Below are positions 45,238 through 54,372 of a stretch of DNA of 57,192 bases, one piece after another. Position 1 is the first letter of the stretch. Every line of letters starts with the position of its first letter. A model generated the notes under the pieces. It did no database searches. It had not been told where the DNA came from and worked only from the letters and a program-made list of their open reading frames with translations. Both the position numbers and the translations under genes were made by a program. This stretch comes from Chloroflexota bacterium (lineage in GTDB: Bacteria; Chloroflexota; Anaerolineae; Promineifilales; Promineifilaceae): positions 1 through 57,192 of the forward strand of contig JAACFF010000003.1 in the NCBI GenBank assembly GCA_009937635.1. Direction: 5' to 3'.

Positions 45238-45678
45238 ATGATGCATGGACCACTAGAGTATGTACTATTTCAATTTGATGATGATCGCTTCATCAGTGAA
45301 ATCCTGCCACAGATGCTTAAAAGCCAGGAGAAGGGCTGCGTCGGGGTGGTGGATTTGGTTTTCATCACGAAGGATGAATCTGGCAATTTAGAGGTGGTAG
45401 AAGTCAGCGAGTTGTCTGACGAAGATGAAGCCCTCTTCGCACCGCTGATTAGCGATACTTTGGGGATCCTTTCTGAAGGGGACATCGCTATTGCTGCGCA
45501 GAGCTTGCCCAATAACGCGACCGGTGCAGTATTGTTGCTGGAACATCTGTGGGGTGTGGAAATGCGTAATGCCGTCCATGCCAGTGGAGGCGCTGTATTG
45601 GATAGTGCATACATTAGCCCGCAAACTCATGAAGAGCTTGTGTCAGAAATGGAGCATATGGAGGCCGAAAATGCTTAA
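45238..45678 (+). CDS. DUF6325 family protein
   Basis: 146 residues, acidic, soluble. MHGPLEYVLFQFDDDRFISE, GVVDLVFITKDESGNLEVVE and LPNNATGAVLLLEHLWGVEM fit the DUF6325 pattern: a small two-fold alpha/beta unit often next to SHOCT proteins. AAAAGGAGAATGAC precedes ATG 45238. The stop overlaps the next gene by eight bases, so they are coupled. Function unknown. Confidence 0.75.
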   Translation: MMHGPLEYVLFQFDDDRFISEILPQMLKSQEKGCVGVVDLVFITKDESGNLEVVEVSELSDEDEALFAPLISDTLGILSEGDIAIAAQSLPNNATGAVLLLEHLWGVEMRNAVHASGGAVLDSAYISPQTHEELVSEMEHMEAENA

Positions 45679-46027
45679 GGATCGGGCAAAACAAAAGGCC
45701 AAGTCAAGGGCGAAGCGGAAGGTAAAAAGTACTGCGAAAAGAAAAGTAAAGGAAGCTGCCAGAGACGAAGGTGGTCCCAAAGTACTGAAGGCGGCTGCAG
45801 TTGGCGGAACCGCATATTATGCGGGCAAAAAAGTCCACGAGAAGCGGCAGGAGGATCAGATTCAAACCTATGAAGCACCAGCTACGTCAGCTCCTGAAGC
45901 ACCGGCAGCAGATACCGGGACGGACATGGTGGAACAGTTGCAGCAGTTGGCCCAATTACATGAATCAGGCGTCTTGACAGATGAGGAATTCGCCTCTGCC
46001 AAACAAAAATTGCTGGCAGGTGGATAA
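45671..46027 (+). CDS. SHOCT domain protein with basic N-terminus
   Basis: 118 residues from ATG 45671, preceded by GGAGG inside the upstream gene. A highly basic start (KDRAKQKAKSRAKRKVKSTA) is followed by a short hydrophobic patch (VLKAAAVGGTAYYAG) and an Ala/Pro/Glu linker. The protein ends with a SHOCT module (VEQLQQLAQLHESGVLTDEE). A longer frame from 45491 overlaps the DUF6325 gene and is rejected. It probably tethers a partner to membrane or DNA; which cannot be said. Confidence 0.75.
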   Translation: MLKDRAKQKAKSRAKRKVKSTAKRKVKEAARDEGGPKVLKAAAVGGTAYYAGKKVHEKRQEDQIQTYEAPATSAPEAPAADTGTDMVEQLQQLAQLHESGVLTDEEFASAKQKLLAGG

Positions 46028-46259
46028 GAGAGTTTTGAATTTCCGTTGCTTGATAAGAGCCTGATTTTTGGCGGCTGAAGAACCCATCGGCCGATAGTTT
46101 GCATCGTGTGTATAAAAAATAATGCCGCAAACTGAAACGCCGGTGATTGCGTGGGGGGACCTGTTGTATTACTGGCGGTTCTGCCGCCACTGTCGTTGAT
46201 CTTCAGGTTCGGGTGGAAGAGAGGTACGGACCTCTGTATCACACAAAGCAGGAGGATCA

Positions 46260-47291
46260 ATGATGAATGTGTTGTCCCAGATATTACAAGATAATCGCTT
46301 TACGCCAGAAAATCTTCCCAATTTAGAAAACAAGCTGTTTTTTGAAGGGGACCGGCGACGGCCGTACCTCGTGCGCTTCACCGTTCTCTTGTTTCTTTCC
46401 ACGATTATTGCAGCTTATGGGGTGCTCGCAGATTCGACGGCCACCGTTATCGGCGCCATGATTATCGCCCCGCTAATGAACCCGATTGTAGCCACAACAG
46501 CCGCCTTGGTCATGGGCCGTGCGAAACGGGCTGTTCGTTCCATCTTGATCGTCGCCGGTGGCATAATCATAGTCATTACCCTCTCGGCAATCATCGGGTT
46601 GATCACATTTAATGTGATCTCAGTCACCACAAATTCGCAAATTGCCAGCCGCACGTCGCCCAATCTCGACGATCTCATTGTCGCAATGGCTGCCGGGGCC
46701 GCCGCAGCTTTTGCCTACAGCCGCGCCGATGTCGCCGATTCACTGCCCGGCGTTGCTATCGCTATTGCTCTGGTCCCGCCGCTTTCTGTCGTCGGTATAA
46801 CCCTGTCACAAGGGGAATGGGACGCTGTCGGAGGGGCATCGCTCCTATTTCTGACCAATTTGCTGTCCATCTTGCTCGCCGGTGGGATCGTATTTCTGCT
46901 TTTGGACCTCGGCGGCGCCTCCTTCGAAGAAAGGGAGCTAACCAGAGCAAGGGCGCGTAGAGTTTATGCCTTCATCACCCTTGGCGTTCTCTTGGTTACC
47001 GTCCCTCTGGCCGCGGCGACTTTTACTGTGGCCAAGAACAGTGCTAACCAGTCACAAATCGGTGAAATCACGCTCGACTGGCTGGATAGAAACGATATAG
47101 CCCTTGAGCTGCGTGAAGTAAATGTGTTCAATCGGGATGTCGAGATCATCGTCAATGGATCAGATGAACCCGAGCCTATCTCGGAGCTTAGGGAAGAGTT
47201 GGAAAGCGCGTTTCCACAGATGGAAGAGGTAATAATGAAAATTGATGTTGCCGAGGCGATTCTTATCCCAAAAACAACAATGGAGGAGTAG
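46260..47291 (+). CDS. DUF389 / TIGR00341 family membrane protein
   Basis: 343 residues. The DUF389 core has the motif GAMIIAPLMNPIVATTAALV and five to six membrane segments, with SRADVADSLPGVAIAIALVP in the centre. A soluble C-terminal domain (residues ~270-343) is basic/acidic. The family is conserved in prokaryotes and its function is not established. AGGAGGATCA precedes the ATG pair at 46260. One ACGGCCGT octamer is in frame. Confidence 0.88.
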   Translation: MMNVLSQILQDNRFTPENLPNLENKLFFEGDRRRPYLVRFTVLLFLSTIIAAYGVLADSTATVIGAMIIAPLMNPIVATTAALVMGRAKRAVRSILIVAGGIIIVITLSAIIGLITFNVISVTTNSQIASRTSPNLDDLIVAMAAGAAAAFAYSRADVADSLPGVAIAIALVPPLSVVGITLSQGEWDAVGGASLLFLTNLLSILLAGGIVFLLLDLGGASFEERELTRARARRVYAFITLGVLLVTVPLAAATFTVAKNSANQSQIGEITLDWLDRNDIALELREVNVFNRDVEIIVNGSDEPEPISELREELESAFPQMEEVIMKIDVAEAILIPKTTMEE

Positions 47292-47353
47292 GTTCATAAT
47301 AGCAGATAATGGTAAGATTCCTACAACAATAAACCAATATTGAGGGAAAAGAT

Positions 47354-50300
47354 ATGGATAAAATTAAGCCACATCTACCAAATGCCCTAAAAAGTGGTCT
47401 GGCATATGGTTTAGGTCTGGGGGTGAGCATCCTTATCACTGGTTTATTATATGCTACCGTCGATGCAACCGGCGTCGGTTTACGGATTCCAACAGAGCTT
47501 CTATTTATAGGTATTGGTATGGCGCTTCTAATCGAAGCGACTGGATTTGGTGTAGGGGGAGCGCTTGGTGGTTTATCTTTACAATTACCGCCAGATAGAC
47601 AAATAAGCCGATGGAGCAAGGCGTGGCGGGCCGGCCTGAGCATGGGTCTGGTCTTTAGTCTAGTCCTGTTTGTTGTGATTTTGATCCTCTTCTTGCTCTC
47701 TTTTTATAGTCGCTACGATTTAGATAGCACTAAATTCTCATTCCTGTTTGCCATTGTCGGTGCGATTTTTGGCGCGCTATTTGGCTTGCTCTTGGGCCTG
47801 CTCCTAGTACGAAAACATGGGGTTGGGTATGTAGCCTTAGCCAGTTTGCTAGGATTTGGCATCGGTGGCTTTGGTCTGGGTGAATTTTTGCGCCGTTATT
47901 TGCTGACCATTGAAACGGCAAATATTCAATCAGGGAATCGTTCGTTGCTATTCTTAGGCTTTCTCGTCTTTGGCCTGGTTGGCGGCGCTGCCTTGGGGTT
48001 TGTTTTCAGTTATCTGGCTGAAAAAGTATTCGCGCCGCGAAAATTAAAATGGTGGCCTTGGGCTTTCGCTGGGGTTATCATCTTATTGTCAATCTGGGTG
48101 GTGAGCCCCCTTATTACTGCTGCCGTGGAGACACTGACGCCCAGTGAAGCTGATCTTGCTACCGTCCTTGAATCTGCAACTACCGGCACCCATTGGTCAG
48201 AAAGCTCCGATCTGTCTGGCACGGTCACTTTCTCTGGCACCCCCCAGGAGCCGGTGATTGCTGCGAATGAAACAGGGCAATTGGCTCAGGCCTGGACTCA
48301 AAGGGAAGGGGGCGGCTCTGATATTTATTGGTTGCCCGGCGTATGGGAGGATGAGGAGGCCATTTGGCAGAAGCCCGTCAACATCTCCAACAGCGCTGGC
48401 GAGGCCACTGGTCCCCAGATTGTGATCGACAGCACAGGCAGAACCCACATCGTTTGGGAAGAAGCTGGAGCCATTCATTATGGCCAATGCCAGGAAGATG
48501 GTTGTACATCCCCACTGAATATTTCCGAAGTGCCAACTTGCGCACAGGACACTTCTAAGCATACCTCGCCTGGCCTGGCACTTGATAATGCGGATAACCT
48601 CATGGCGGTCTGGAAATCGGACGGTGGGCAACTCTTGTACCGTTTGTGGCCTGCTTCAAACCAGAACCCAAGCGATGCTGTTGATTGTATTCCCGTTGCT
48701 GCAACAACCATGGCTGGTCAACATCAATTAGATGGCAGTGATAGCGGCCGTTTTGCGCTTGTTTATATTGCTGGAGAAGACATGGACGGACCCATTCATA
48801 CGATTGTCTATGCCGACGGTCAATGGGGAAGCCCGTCAATTTCAGTGGGCGAGGGGAACCGGCCAAATATCTTTATGGATGCACAAAACATGATTCATCT
48901 GGCCTGGTGTGGTCACGATAATGAACTACGCTACGCGAATAAAGAAGGCTTGCAAACCGTCTCTGTGTTTTCCTGTAGTTCGCGTCCCGAGTTGGTGCAA
49001 GATAGCCAGGGAACGCTGCATCTAATTTGGTTTGGCAATGAGGTGGTGGATGTAAACGGCCGTACTCTGCCACAAACACTGCTTTACGAAAGCACTCTTG
49101 TTGGCAACACCTGGACTGAGCCTGCCATCATCGACCGTACAGGTACTGCTGCCCAACCATCAGTCGCTGCTGCGGATTCCCACCTCCACTTAGTCTGGCA
49201 AAGCAACCTTTCAGGCAAAAGCGACATAGCTTATGCCAGCTTCATCCCCTACAATTGTGATGAACACCCGCTTGCTGGCATCAGCCAGATCGCTTACGAT
49301 GTTTCTCGCCGCCCAGAATACAGACCTGCTAAGGATCTCATTCCCTACTGTCAGAATCAGGTCCATCAGCTCGTGCATATGCCCAATCCCGATGCTGCTT
49401 TTAGCGATGAAATACCCAATCCTAATGGCGGTTTTGACGCCTTTGCCGAATTAGCCCAAACAGCCCAGTATGAACTGCTTTTTACGACCATGTGGTATGA
49501 GGCTGATAATAATCTGGACAGTCCGGGTTATGTCCTGGCTGAATCTGTGGCTTCTTTGTACGAAAAATTGAAGGCGAATCCAGAGCAATATCCACGCGGC
49601 CTGACTGTACGCATTCTAACGGGCAATCCGCCGCAGCTTAACTTGCAACCGTTCAGTGATCAACCATACGCAGTATTGTCCGATTTGCGCGCCGCAGGCG
49701 TCGATAAAATGGTTGATCCAGATATCGGCTGGCGAGTGGAGGTAGCCGATTTCGATGGCGCGATGCCTCACAGCCACACCAAATTTATGGTAGTCGATGG
49801 TAAGCGGGCCCTGATCGCCGGCTTCAATATGGAGTATGCGCATTACGCTGCCGATCATCCTTCTGGTTTAGGTGCTGATAAACAAGATTTGGGCATATTA
49901 CTGTCTGGCCCTGTCGTGCAAAATTCCCATCGCACCTTTGATGATTTGTGGGAAGGCAGTAACCAATACACTTGTTCGGACTTTTATCCCTCCCTGATTC
50001 CCTGGCAGGTAACTTGTCGCAAGGGAACAGGAACCGCCGATCACGTCCCAGAGGTGCTTAAATACTACCTGCCTGGTGCAAACAGCACCATCTTCTCCCT
50101 GTACCGTTCCAAGGAATATGATGAAGCCGACCGTATTGTGGAAAGCAGCCTGGGGGCCGCTCAGAATGAAGTAGACGCCATGCACACCATGTTCGCCATG
50201 GAGATGGTGTGCGATCTAAATCTGCTTTATGAACTATGTGACTTTAGAGAAGCGACTGAGTATCTAGACGGCTTGATGCAGGCTGCTGAGAATGGGGCAA

Positions 50301-50617
50301 CGATTCGTCTAATTATCTACCCAATACCCCTCAATGGCATTGAAAATGCAGTCGCCTATGATATTTTCGTAAATGAACTCGAAAATCGCGGCTTACGAGA
50401 GCAAGTCGAAATTCGATTCTTGGAAGAACTGATGCATTACAAGACTGCCCTGATCGACAATGAGTTCTTGGTTGTAGGCAGTCAAAATTTCCACTATAGC
50501 GCTTATGGCCAGGGGGACGGATTATCCGAATATAGTCTTGGTACTGATGACCTACAAGCAATCGAAGATTATCAGCGATTATTTGATTATCAATGGGAAC
50601 GGTCCACCCAGCGCTAA
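47354..50617 (+). CDS. Membrane-propeller-phospholipase D fusion protein
   Basis: 1087 residues in three blocks. Residues 1-270 hold about seven Gly-rich membrane helices. Residues ~275-630 are beta-rich with sialidase/propeller-like repeats (PVIAANETGQLAQAWTQREG, PQIVIDSTGRTHIVWEEAGA, VQDSQGTLHLIWFG). Residues ~640-1087 are a PLD-superfamily domain with both HKD motifs intact: H808-x-K810-x4-D815 (HTKFMVVD) and H1028-x-K1030-x4-D1035 (HYKTALID). Eight or more Cys residues lie in the extracytoplasmic part. The catalytic domain is presumably outside. PLDs act on phospholipid or nucleic-acid phosphodiesters; substrate unknown. GAGGGA precedes the ATG. Confidence 0.82.
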   Translation: MDKIKPHLPNALKSGLAYGLGLGVSILITGLLYATVDATGVGLRIPTELLFIGIGMALLIEATGFGVGGALGGLSLQLPPDRQISRWSKAWRAGLSMGLVFSLVLFVVILILFLLSFYSRYDLDSTKFSFLFAIVGAIFGALFGLLLGLLLVRKHGVGYVALASLLGFGIGGFGLGEFLRRYLLTIETANIQSGNRSLLFLGFLVFGLVGGAALGFVFSYLAEKVFAPRKLKWWPWAFAGVIILLSIWVVSPLITAAVETLTPSEADLATVLESATTGTHWSESSDLSGTVTFSGTPQEPVIAANETGQLAQAWTQREGGGSDIYWLPGVWEDEEAIWQKPVNISNSAGEATGPQIVIDSTGRTHIVWEEAGAIHYGQCQEDGCTSPLNISEVPTCAQDTSKHTSPGLALDNADNLMAVWKSDGGQLLYRLWPASNQNPSDAVDCIPVAATTMAGQHQLDGSDSGRFALVYIAGEDMDGPIHTIVYADGQWGSPSISVGEGNRPNIFMDAQNMIHLAWCGHDNELRYANKEGLQTVSVFSCSSRPELVQDSQGTLHLIWFGNEVVDVNGRTLPQTLLYESTLVGNTWTEPAIIDRTGTAAQPSVAAADSHLHLVWQSNLSGKSDIAYASFIPYNCDEHPLAGISQIAYDVSRRPEYRPAKDLIPYCQNQVHQLVHMPNPDAAFSDEIPNPNGGFDAFAELAQTAQYELLFTTMWYEADNNLDSPGYVLAESVASLYEKLKANPEQYPRGLTVRILTGNPPQLNLQPFSDQPYAVLSDLRAAGVDKMVDPDIGWRVEVADFDGAMPHSHTKFMVVDGKRALIAGFNMEYAHYAADHPSGLGADKQDLGILLSGPVVQNSHRTFDDLWEGSNQYTCSDFYPSLIPWQVTCRKGTGTADHVPEVLKYYLPGANSTIFSLYRSKEYDEADRIVESSLGAAQNEVDAMHTMFAMEMVCDLNLLYELCDFREATEYLDGLMQAAENGATIRLIIYPIPLNGIENAVAYDIFVNELENRGLREQVEIRFLEELMHYKTALIDNEFLVVGSQNFHYSAYGQGDGLSEYSLGTDDLQAIEDYQRLFDYQWERSTQR

Positions 50618-51002
50618 GGTGAATTAGCAAATGCGACCTCGCTGAAAGCCATTTTCCTTAGTATGAACAGGCATTTGGAAGGCCATTCGACGAGATAATT
50701 CGCCTGTTTGCTAAGCTTAACCATTCCACCCCGACAAATACCCCTATTGAGACTGTCAACGACCAATTGAAGAATATTTCTCAGTGGCGATCTTCGATTT
50801 TGATCGACCATGATCCGCAGAGCGGAACGCTCGCGCACCAGGGCTTTGTTTACCGGCCGACCGGGGACGGGCCGTAGTTGCCAGGCAGACGCACTTCTCA
50901 CTGACTACAATTCACTTGAAACGGCCGTCCCGCCACCTGCCGCTCTGAAACTCTGCCACCCTGCTACTTTTTCACCCGCCCCGGCCGCGTACAATCCCAA
51001 TT

Positions 51003-51351
51003 ATGACAACCTGCACCGTCACCACGGCAGCCGGCCACCCCTGCAAAAACCATGCCATGCTCGGCTCCCAGTTCTGCAAAGCACGCCCGAACATGCTTCA
51101 GCATGTTTGCTCTTGATAAGCGCCGAATTCATTCGGTGATTAACCTGCGTGCCGAACGCGACCTCCTCCGTCAGCTAGTCCCCGGACCTTGGTCTGCGTC
51201 ATCCTCCCCCGCCGTGGACCCTTAGCTTGTCAAAGTGAAGCTCGAGGCCATGATCGCCAGCGCCACCACCGTCCACGATCCACATCCCAACCGCACCCAG
51301 CTCCCCGACGATTACAGCATCGAAGACGCCAACGCCGACTTTTTCGACTGA
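51003..51351 (+). pseudogene. Remnant of a Cys-rich (zinc-ribbon-like) protein gene
   Basis: ATG 51003 opens TCTVTTAAGHPCKNHAMLGS followed by QFCKAR, then a TGA at 51114. The C-x(n)-GxxCxNxAxxGSxFC pattern is a short Cys motif I know from Chloroflexota proteins. A second frame further on ends LPDDYSIEDANADFFD at the TGA at 51349-51351, probably the original C-terminus. At least one frameshift separates the two. Function of the intact family unknown. Confidence 0.45.
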
Positions 51352-51461
51352 TCCTGACGCCAACGGTGTCACCTCGACCGTCCTGGGCAAGACGCTAAAC
51401 TGCCCATATACAAGCTACTTAACGGACAATGTCGTAAGATTCAACGCTAATTGGCCGTAAA

Positions 51462-51707
51462 TGGCTCTGGCGCAATTTTGGTGAAAACGTTAGCAGACTT
51501 ACCGAGTTCAATTCAAAGACCTGCCGAATTTCTAGTCTGTCGGGCATTTCTAAACAGTTTTGCCGCCAAAATATCGTTGATTTAGGCGCATCTGTGCAAA
51601 TTTGGAAGGAGCAAAATTTCGATTCACCAAAAGTGCGCCAGAACCAAATCTTTAGCGATAAATGGCGGCAATCTCCACGATGGATTTGCCGTATTGGGCG
51701 CATACGG
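51462..51707. repeat. Interleaved imperfect inverted repeats
   Basis: Arm A (51462-51488) is complementary to A' (51620-51646) at 24 of 27 positions. Arm B (51560-51576, TTGCCGCCAAAATATCG) is complementary to B' (51656-51671) with a one-base gap. A smaller stem CCGTAT...ATACGG lies at 51689-51707. The order A-B-A'-B' is interleaved, not nested. Confidence 0.55.
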
Positions 51708-51743
51708 TGAATGGGATACACTACTGTCGAGGGATTTGGGCAC

Positions 51744-53315
51744 TCAAGGTTCAATCTTTTCGAGAACAAATTCCCGACTGTCTGCCTTGATAACTGCTTG
51801 TCTTACCTCCCCTGTCTCATCTGTGATGAAGCTCGCTTCAAAGCCATTGATTTCTTCTAAGGACAGATGAAAGAAGCTCGTCTCCGACTGTGGGAACAGC
51901 TCTAGCCTGGCTCCTTGCGGAATCTCCACGTAGAGTGCATCATCTTTCCTCATCAAAGTAAATATCTGGGGTCCCAAATCGCTGGGTGCCTGATAGTGGC
52001 CTACATAAGCGTCGTAGATCGCAGGGTTCACGTCCGTTGCAAGCTTTGTCTCTATCCGTTGCCCAAGATCTTCGACTCCGCGCATACTTTTTGCAAGCAT
52101 CTGGTAGGACTCGAGTTCTTTTTCAAGTAGCTTCCGCAAGTCCTCGCTGGCAAACTGTTTTATTCGCTTCTGTGGATTAGCTTCTACCGCCCAATCAATA
52201 TCTGGCACAGCCTGCCCAGTTTGAGGTTCAAAGATAAAATGCTTGTAGAACGCCAACGCAACGGGAGACCTGAGGACATCACCATCCCCCAGGCGATATG
52301 ATCGGCCCAGGTTATCGGTATTGGCCAGGATGATAAAAGTTAGATTCTCTTCAGGCGCTTTGAGGATGAGTGACGAAACGGATGGGGACCAGTATCCATA
52401 GGCCCAGACCAGGCGCGTGCCTTCGTACTCTTGGCTGAACCAACCGAGGCTATAGGGAAGTTCGGCGCCTGCCGTGGAAATGGTGGGCGCAAGCATCTTC
52501 TGTTTTGTCTCTAGGGACATAAGGTCGTTTTGGTCAACAGCCATGTCAAATTTCGCTAAGTCTGTGACTGTGGAGATGAGTCCGCCCGCCGCCCCGAGCC
52601 ACTGATTCCAATAGTAGGACTCGGCGATTCCATGTCTTGGATCAAGCTGGTATGGTTTGGCAATCTTTTTATACAGGTGATCACAAGTGGCGCTGTATGC
52701 AAGTTCTACACAGCCTGCCGGGTTCGGCGCAGTAAAATTCATGCCCAGTGGCTGCACGATGCGCTCGAACAAAAGCGCTTGGAACGACTTGCTCGAGGCC
52801 CCCTCGATCACTTGGCTCAGGAGAGCGTAGCGTCCTCCACTGTAATTGTACTGCTCTCCAGGATTGCCTTCTGATGTCATGCTCAATAGGTGCTTGACGC
52901 GGATCACCCCAGAGCTTTCCAGGTCTATGCCATACTGTGCCACAGGACTCTCTAGGTCCAGGATACCTTCCTCGACAAGCTGCATAATGATAACGGCGGC
53001 AAAGGGCTTTGTGACGGAGGCCAGGTGATAAGGGGTATCGGGTGCGGCTTTCACCTTGTTCTCCAGATCGGCGTAGCCAAAACCTTTAGCCCACACCAAT
53101 TCCTGATCTTTGACGACCGCCGCGGAAAAACCGGGAATCTTGAGCGTTTCACGCAGCTCTTCCAGCTCCTCTTCGAACTGGGCGAAGATTTCCAAATCTG
53201 TTGGACTGCCTGCTACGGTCGCTTCGACCGTTGGTAGGGGTGTCATAGCTGCCTGCCTACAACCGGCCAGCAAAAGGGCAAGCACAAACGCTGTCCAGGA
53301 TAATAGCCTTTTCAT
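51744..53315 (-). CDS. Beta-lactamase class C-type serine hydrolase lipoprotein
   Basis: 523 residues. A signal peptide ends in a lipobox LLAGC (C19), so it is a membrane-anchored, extracytoplasmic enzyme. The penicillin-binding-like hydrolase domain has S100-V-T-K103 as the S-x-x-K catalytic pair, then Y158-S-G in place of the usual YxN, and LGWFSQEYEGTRLVWAYGYW where the third motif is expected. The ~140-residue C-terminal extension is beta-rich, as in many class C relatives. Likely a D-peptidase or esterase rather than a resistance enzyme. GGAGGTGATCG precedes the ATG. Confidence 0.88.
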   Translation of the reverse strand: MKRLLSWTAFVLALLLAGCRQAAMTPLPTVEATVAGSPTDLEIFAQFEEELEELRETLKIPGFSAAVVKDQELVWAKGFGYADLENKVKAAPDTPYHLASVTKPFAAVIIMQLVEEGILDLESPVAQYGIDLESSGVIRVKHLLSMTSEGNPGEQYNYSGGRYALLSQVIEGASSKSFQALLFERIVQPLGMNFTAPNPAGCVELAYSATCDHLYKKIAKPYQLDPRHGIAESYYWNQWLGAAGGLISTVTDLAKFDMAVDQNDLMSLETKQKMLAPTISTAGAELPYSLGWFSQEYEGTRLVWAYGYWSPSVSSLILKAPEENLTFIILANTDNLGRSYRLGDGDVLRSPVALAFYKHFIFEPQTGQAVPDIDWAVEANPQKRIKQFASEDLRKLLEKELESYQMLAKSMRGVEDLGQRIETKLATDVNPAIYDAYVGHYQAPSDLGPQIFTLMRKDDALYVEIPQGARLELFPQSETSFFHLSLEEINGFEASFITDETGEVRQAVIKADSREFVLEKIEP

Positions 53316-53530
53316 CGATCACCTCCGTACTCTGTATGCGCTTGTCAATGGCCGACAGAGGAATCAAGAGATCGTTGGACCCCATATTGCTTAAAGTGGC
53401 GTGCGGCTCACACTAACATTATAAACTAAGAATGGCCGGTTTTTGCGAGGAACGATTGATTACCAATAGTGTTTGCCGCGTCTCTTTATTGGAACCTAAA
53501 CAATAGAATTCGACACGAGGTTAGCCAAGC

Positions 53531-54250
53531 TTATGTTGGTCTTTCCCTTAGCAAATATACGGGCACCGCCCGCTCTTTCTCACCCTTGGCGACTTCGGCA
53601 CGTACCTGGATGGCCCCTTTGCGCTCAGACAAGGTGACGTCGTCCATGATAAGCGACACTAGTTCCCCTACCCGCAGACCGGCGTGTGTAGCATAATGCA
53701 CCTCTTTATGGTTCAGATATGAGAGTTGATAGCTAGGCAACCTTCCGAACATACCAGCGCAACGATTCTCAACACGTAATCGGTAAGTAAGCAAGCGGCC
53801 CGCCTGAATTTCTATCCGCATCTGTTCTGAGGTGAATCCCAACGCCCGTGGGACCTCGGGCAGGGGAATCATATCCTCTTGCAGTTGAGCAGAGCCGTCC
53901 CAACGTTGGCGGTCTGCGTCAGAGAGGCGAACCCATAAGGCGGTCCGTGGCCGGCGTTGCTGCCCCACTATTAAGCCCTGGCGGAACCAGTAGGCTACCA
54001 TTGAGCCGGGCACACCTAAAAGGGTAGCAGCTTCAGAAGCGGCGAAGAGACCGTCTCCTCTGGGGCCTGTGGTGTGTGTGAAATAGGGACAAGCGGTAGG
54101 GATGCTGTGATTCTTGCGCACAAAAGCAAGCTGATAGGCAAAGCCCAGACGAGTATGGTCTTGACGGCATTCGCCAATTCGAGCGAAGTCATCTGGTGTA
54201 AACTTGGCAATACGCACCAAGTCCTGATGGGAATAGGACTGTGATTTCAT
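53531..54250 (-). pseudogene. Chimeric remnant: Tn3-type transposase start fused to integrase fragment
   Basis: 239 codons from ATG 54250. Residues 1-52 (DLVRIAKFTPDDFARIGECR followed by RLGFAYQLAFVR) match the N-terminus of Tn3-family transposases (DUF4158). Residues ~69-120 form an HTH-like segment (AASEAATLLGVPGSMVAYWF). Residues ~184-231 (HYATHAGLRVGELVSLIMDD then VRAEVAKGEKERAVPV) match the first Arg-box part of tyrosine recombinases, with R193. No catalytic transposase core and no Tyr nucleophile remain. It is divergent from an intact serine recombinase. Confidence 0.6.
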
Positions 54251-54372
54251 AAAGAAACGACCTTTTGTTAAAAACGGATTGATATATGGATAGGGTTGAA
54301 TTTTATTTTTGATTATGATAAAAACAAGTTCAAGAAACACCATTTTGCTTTCTATTGATGATTTAGGTGATT
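54251..54372. promoter_or_regulatory. AT-rich divergent region, possible recombination site
   Basis: This 122-base A/T-rich gap separates the chimeric remnant from the serine recombinase. TTTTTGATTATGATAAAAA (near 54305-54323) is an imperfect palindrome. In Tn3 elements the res site lies in such a gap. That role here is inference. Confidence 0.35.

Larger units (their letters stand above)
50618..51743. other. 1.1 kb without an intact gene
   Basis: Contains a Zn-ribbon gene remnant (51003-51351) and a structured block of interleaved inverted repeats (51462-51707), listed separately. The first 380 bases hold one ACGGCCGT at about 50920 and no accepted ORF. Confidence 0.6.

Noticed and set aside
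45491-45670. Extended N-terminus for the SHOCT gene
   Set aside because: It overlaps the DUF6325 gene in another frame; a strong ribosome site precedes ATG 45671.
51744-53315. Serine hydrolase as an antibiotic-resistance beta-lactamase
   Set aside because: The S-x-x-K pair is present, but the second motif is YSG, the third motif is not clear and the long C-terminal domain fits D-peptidase/esterase relatives better.
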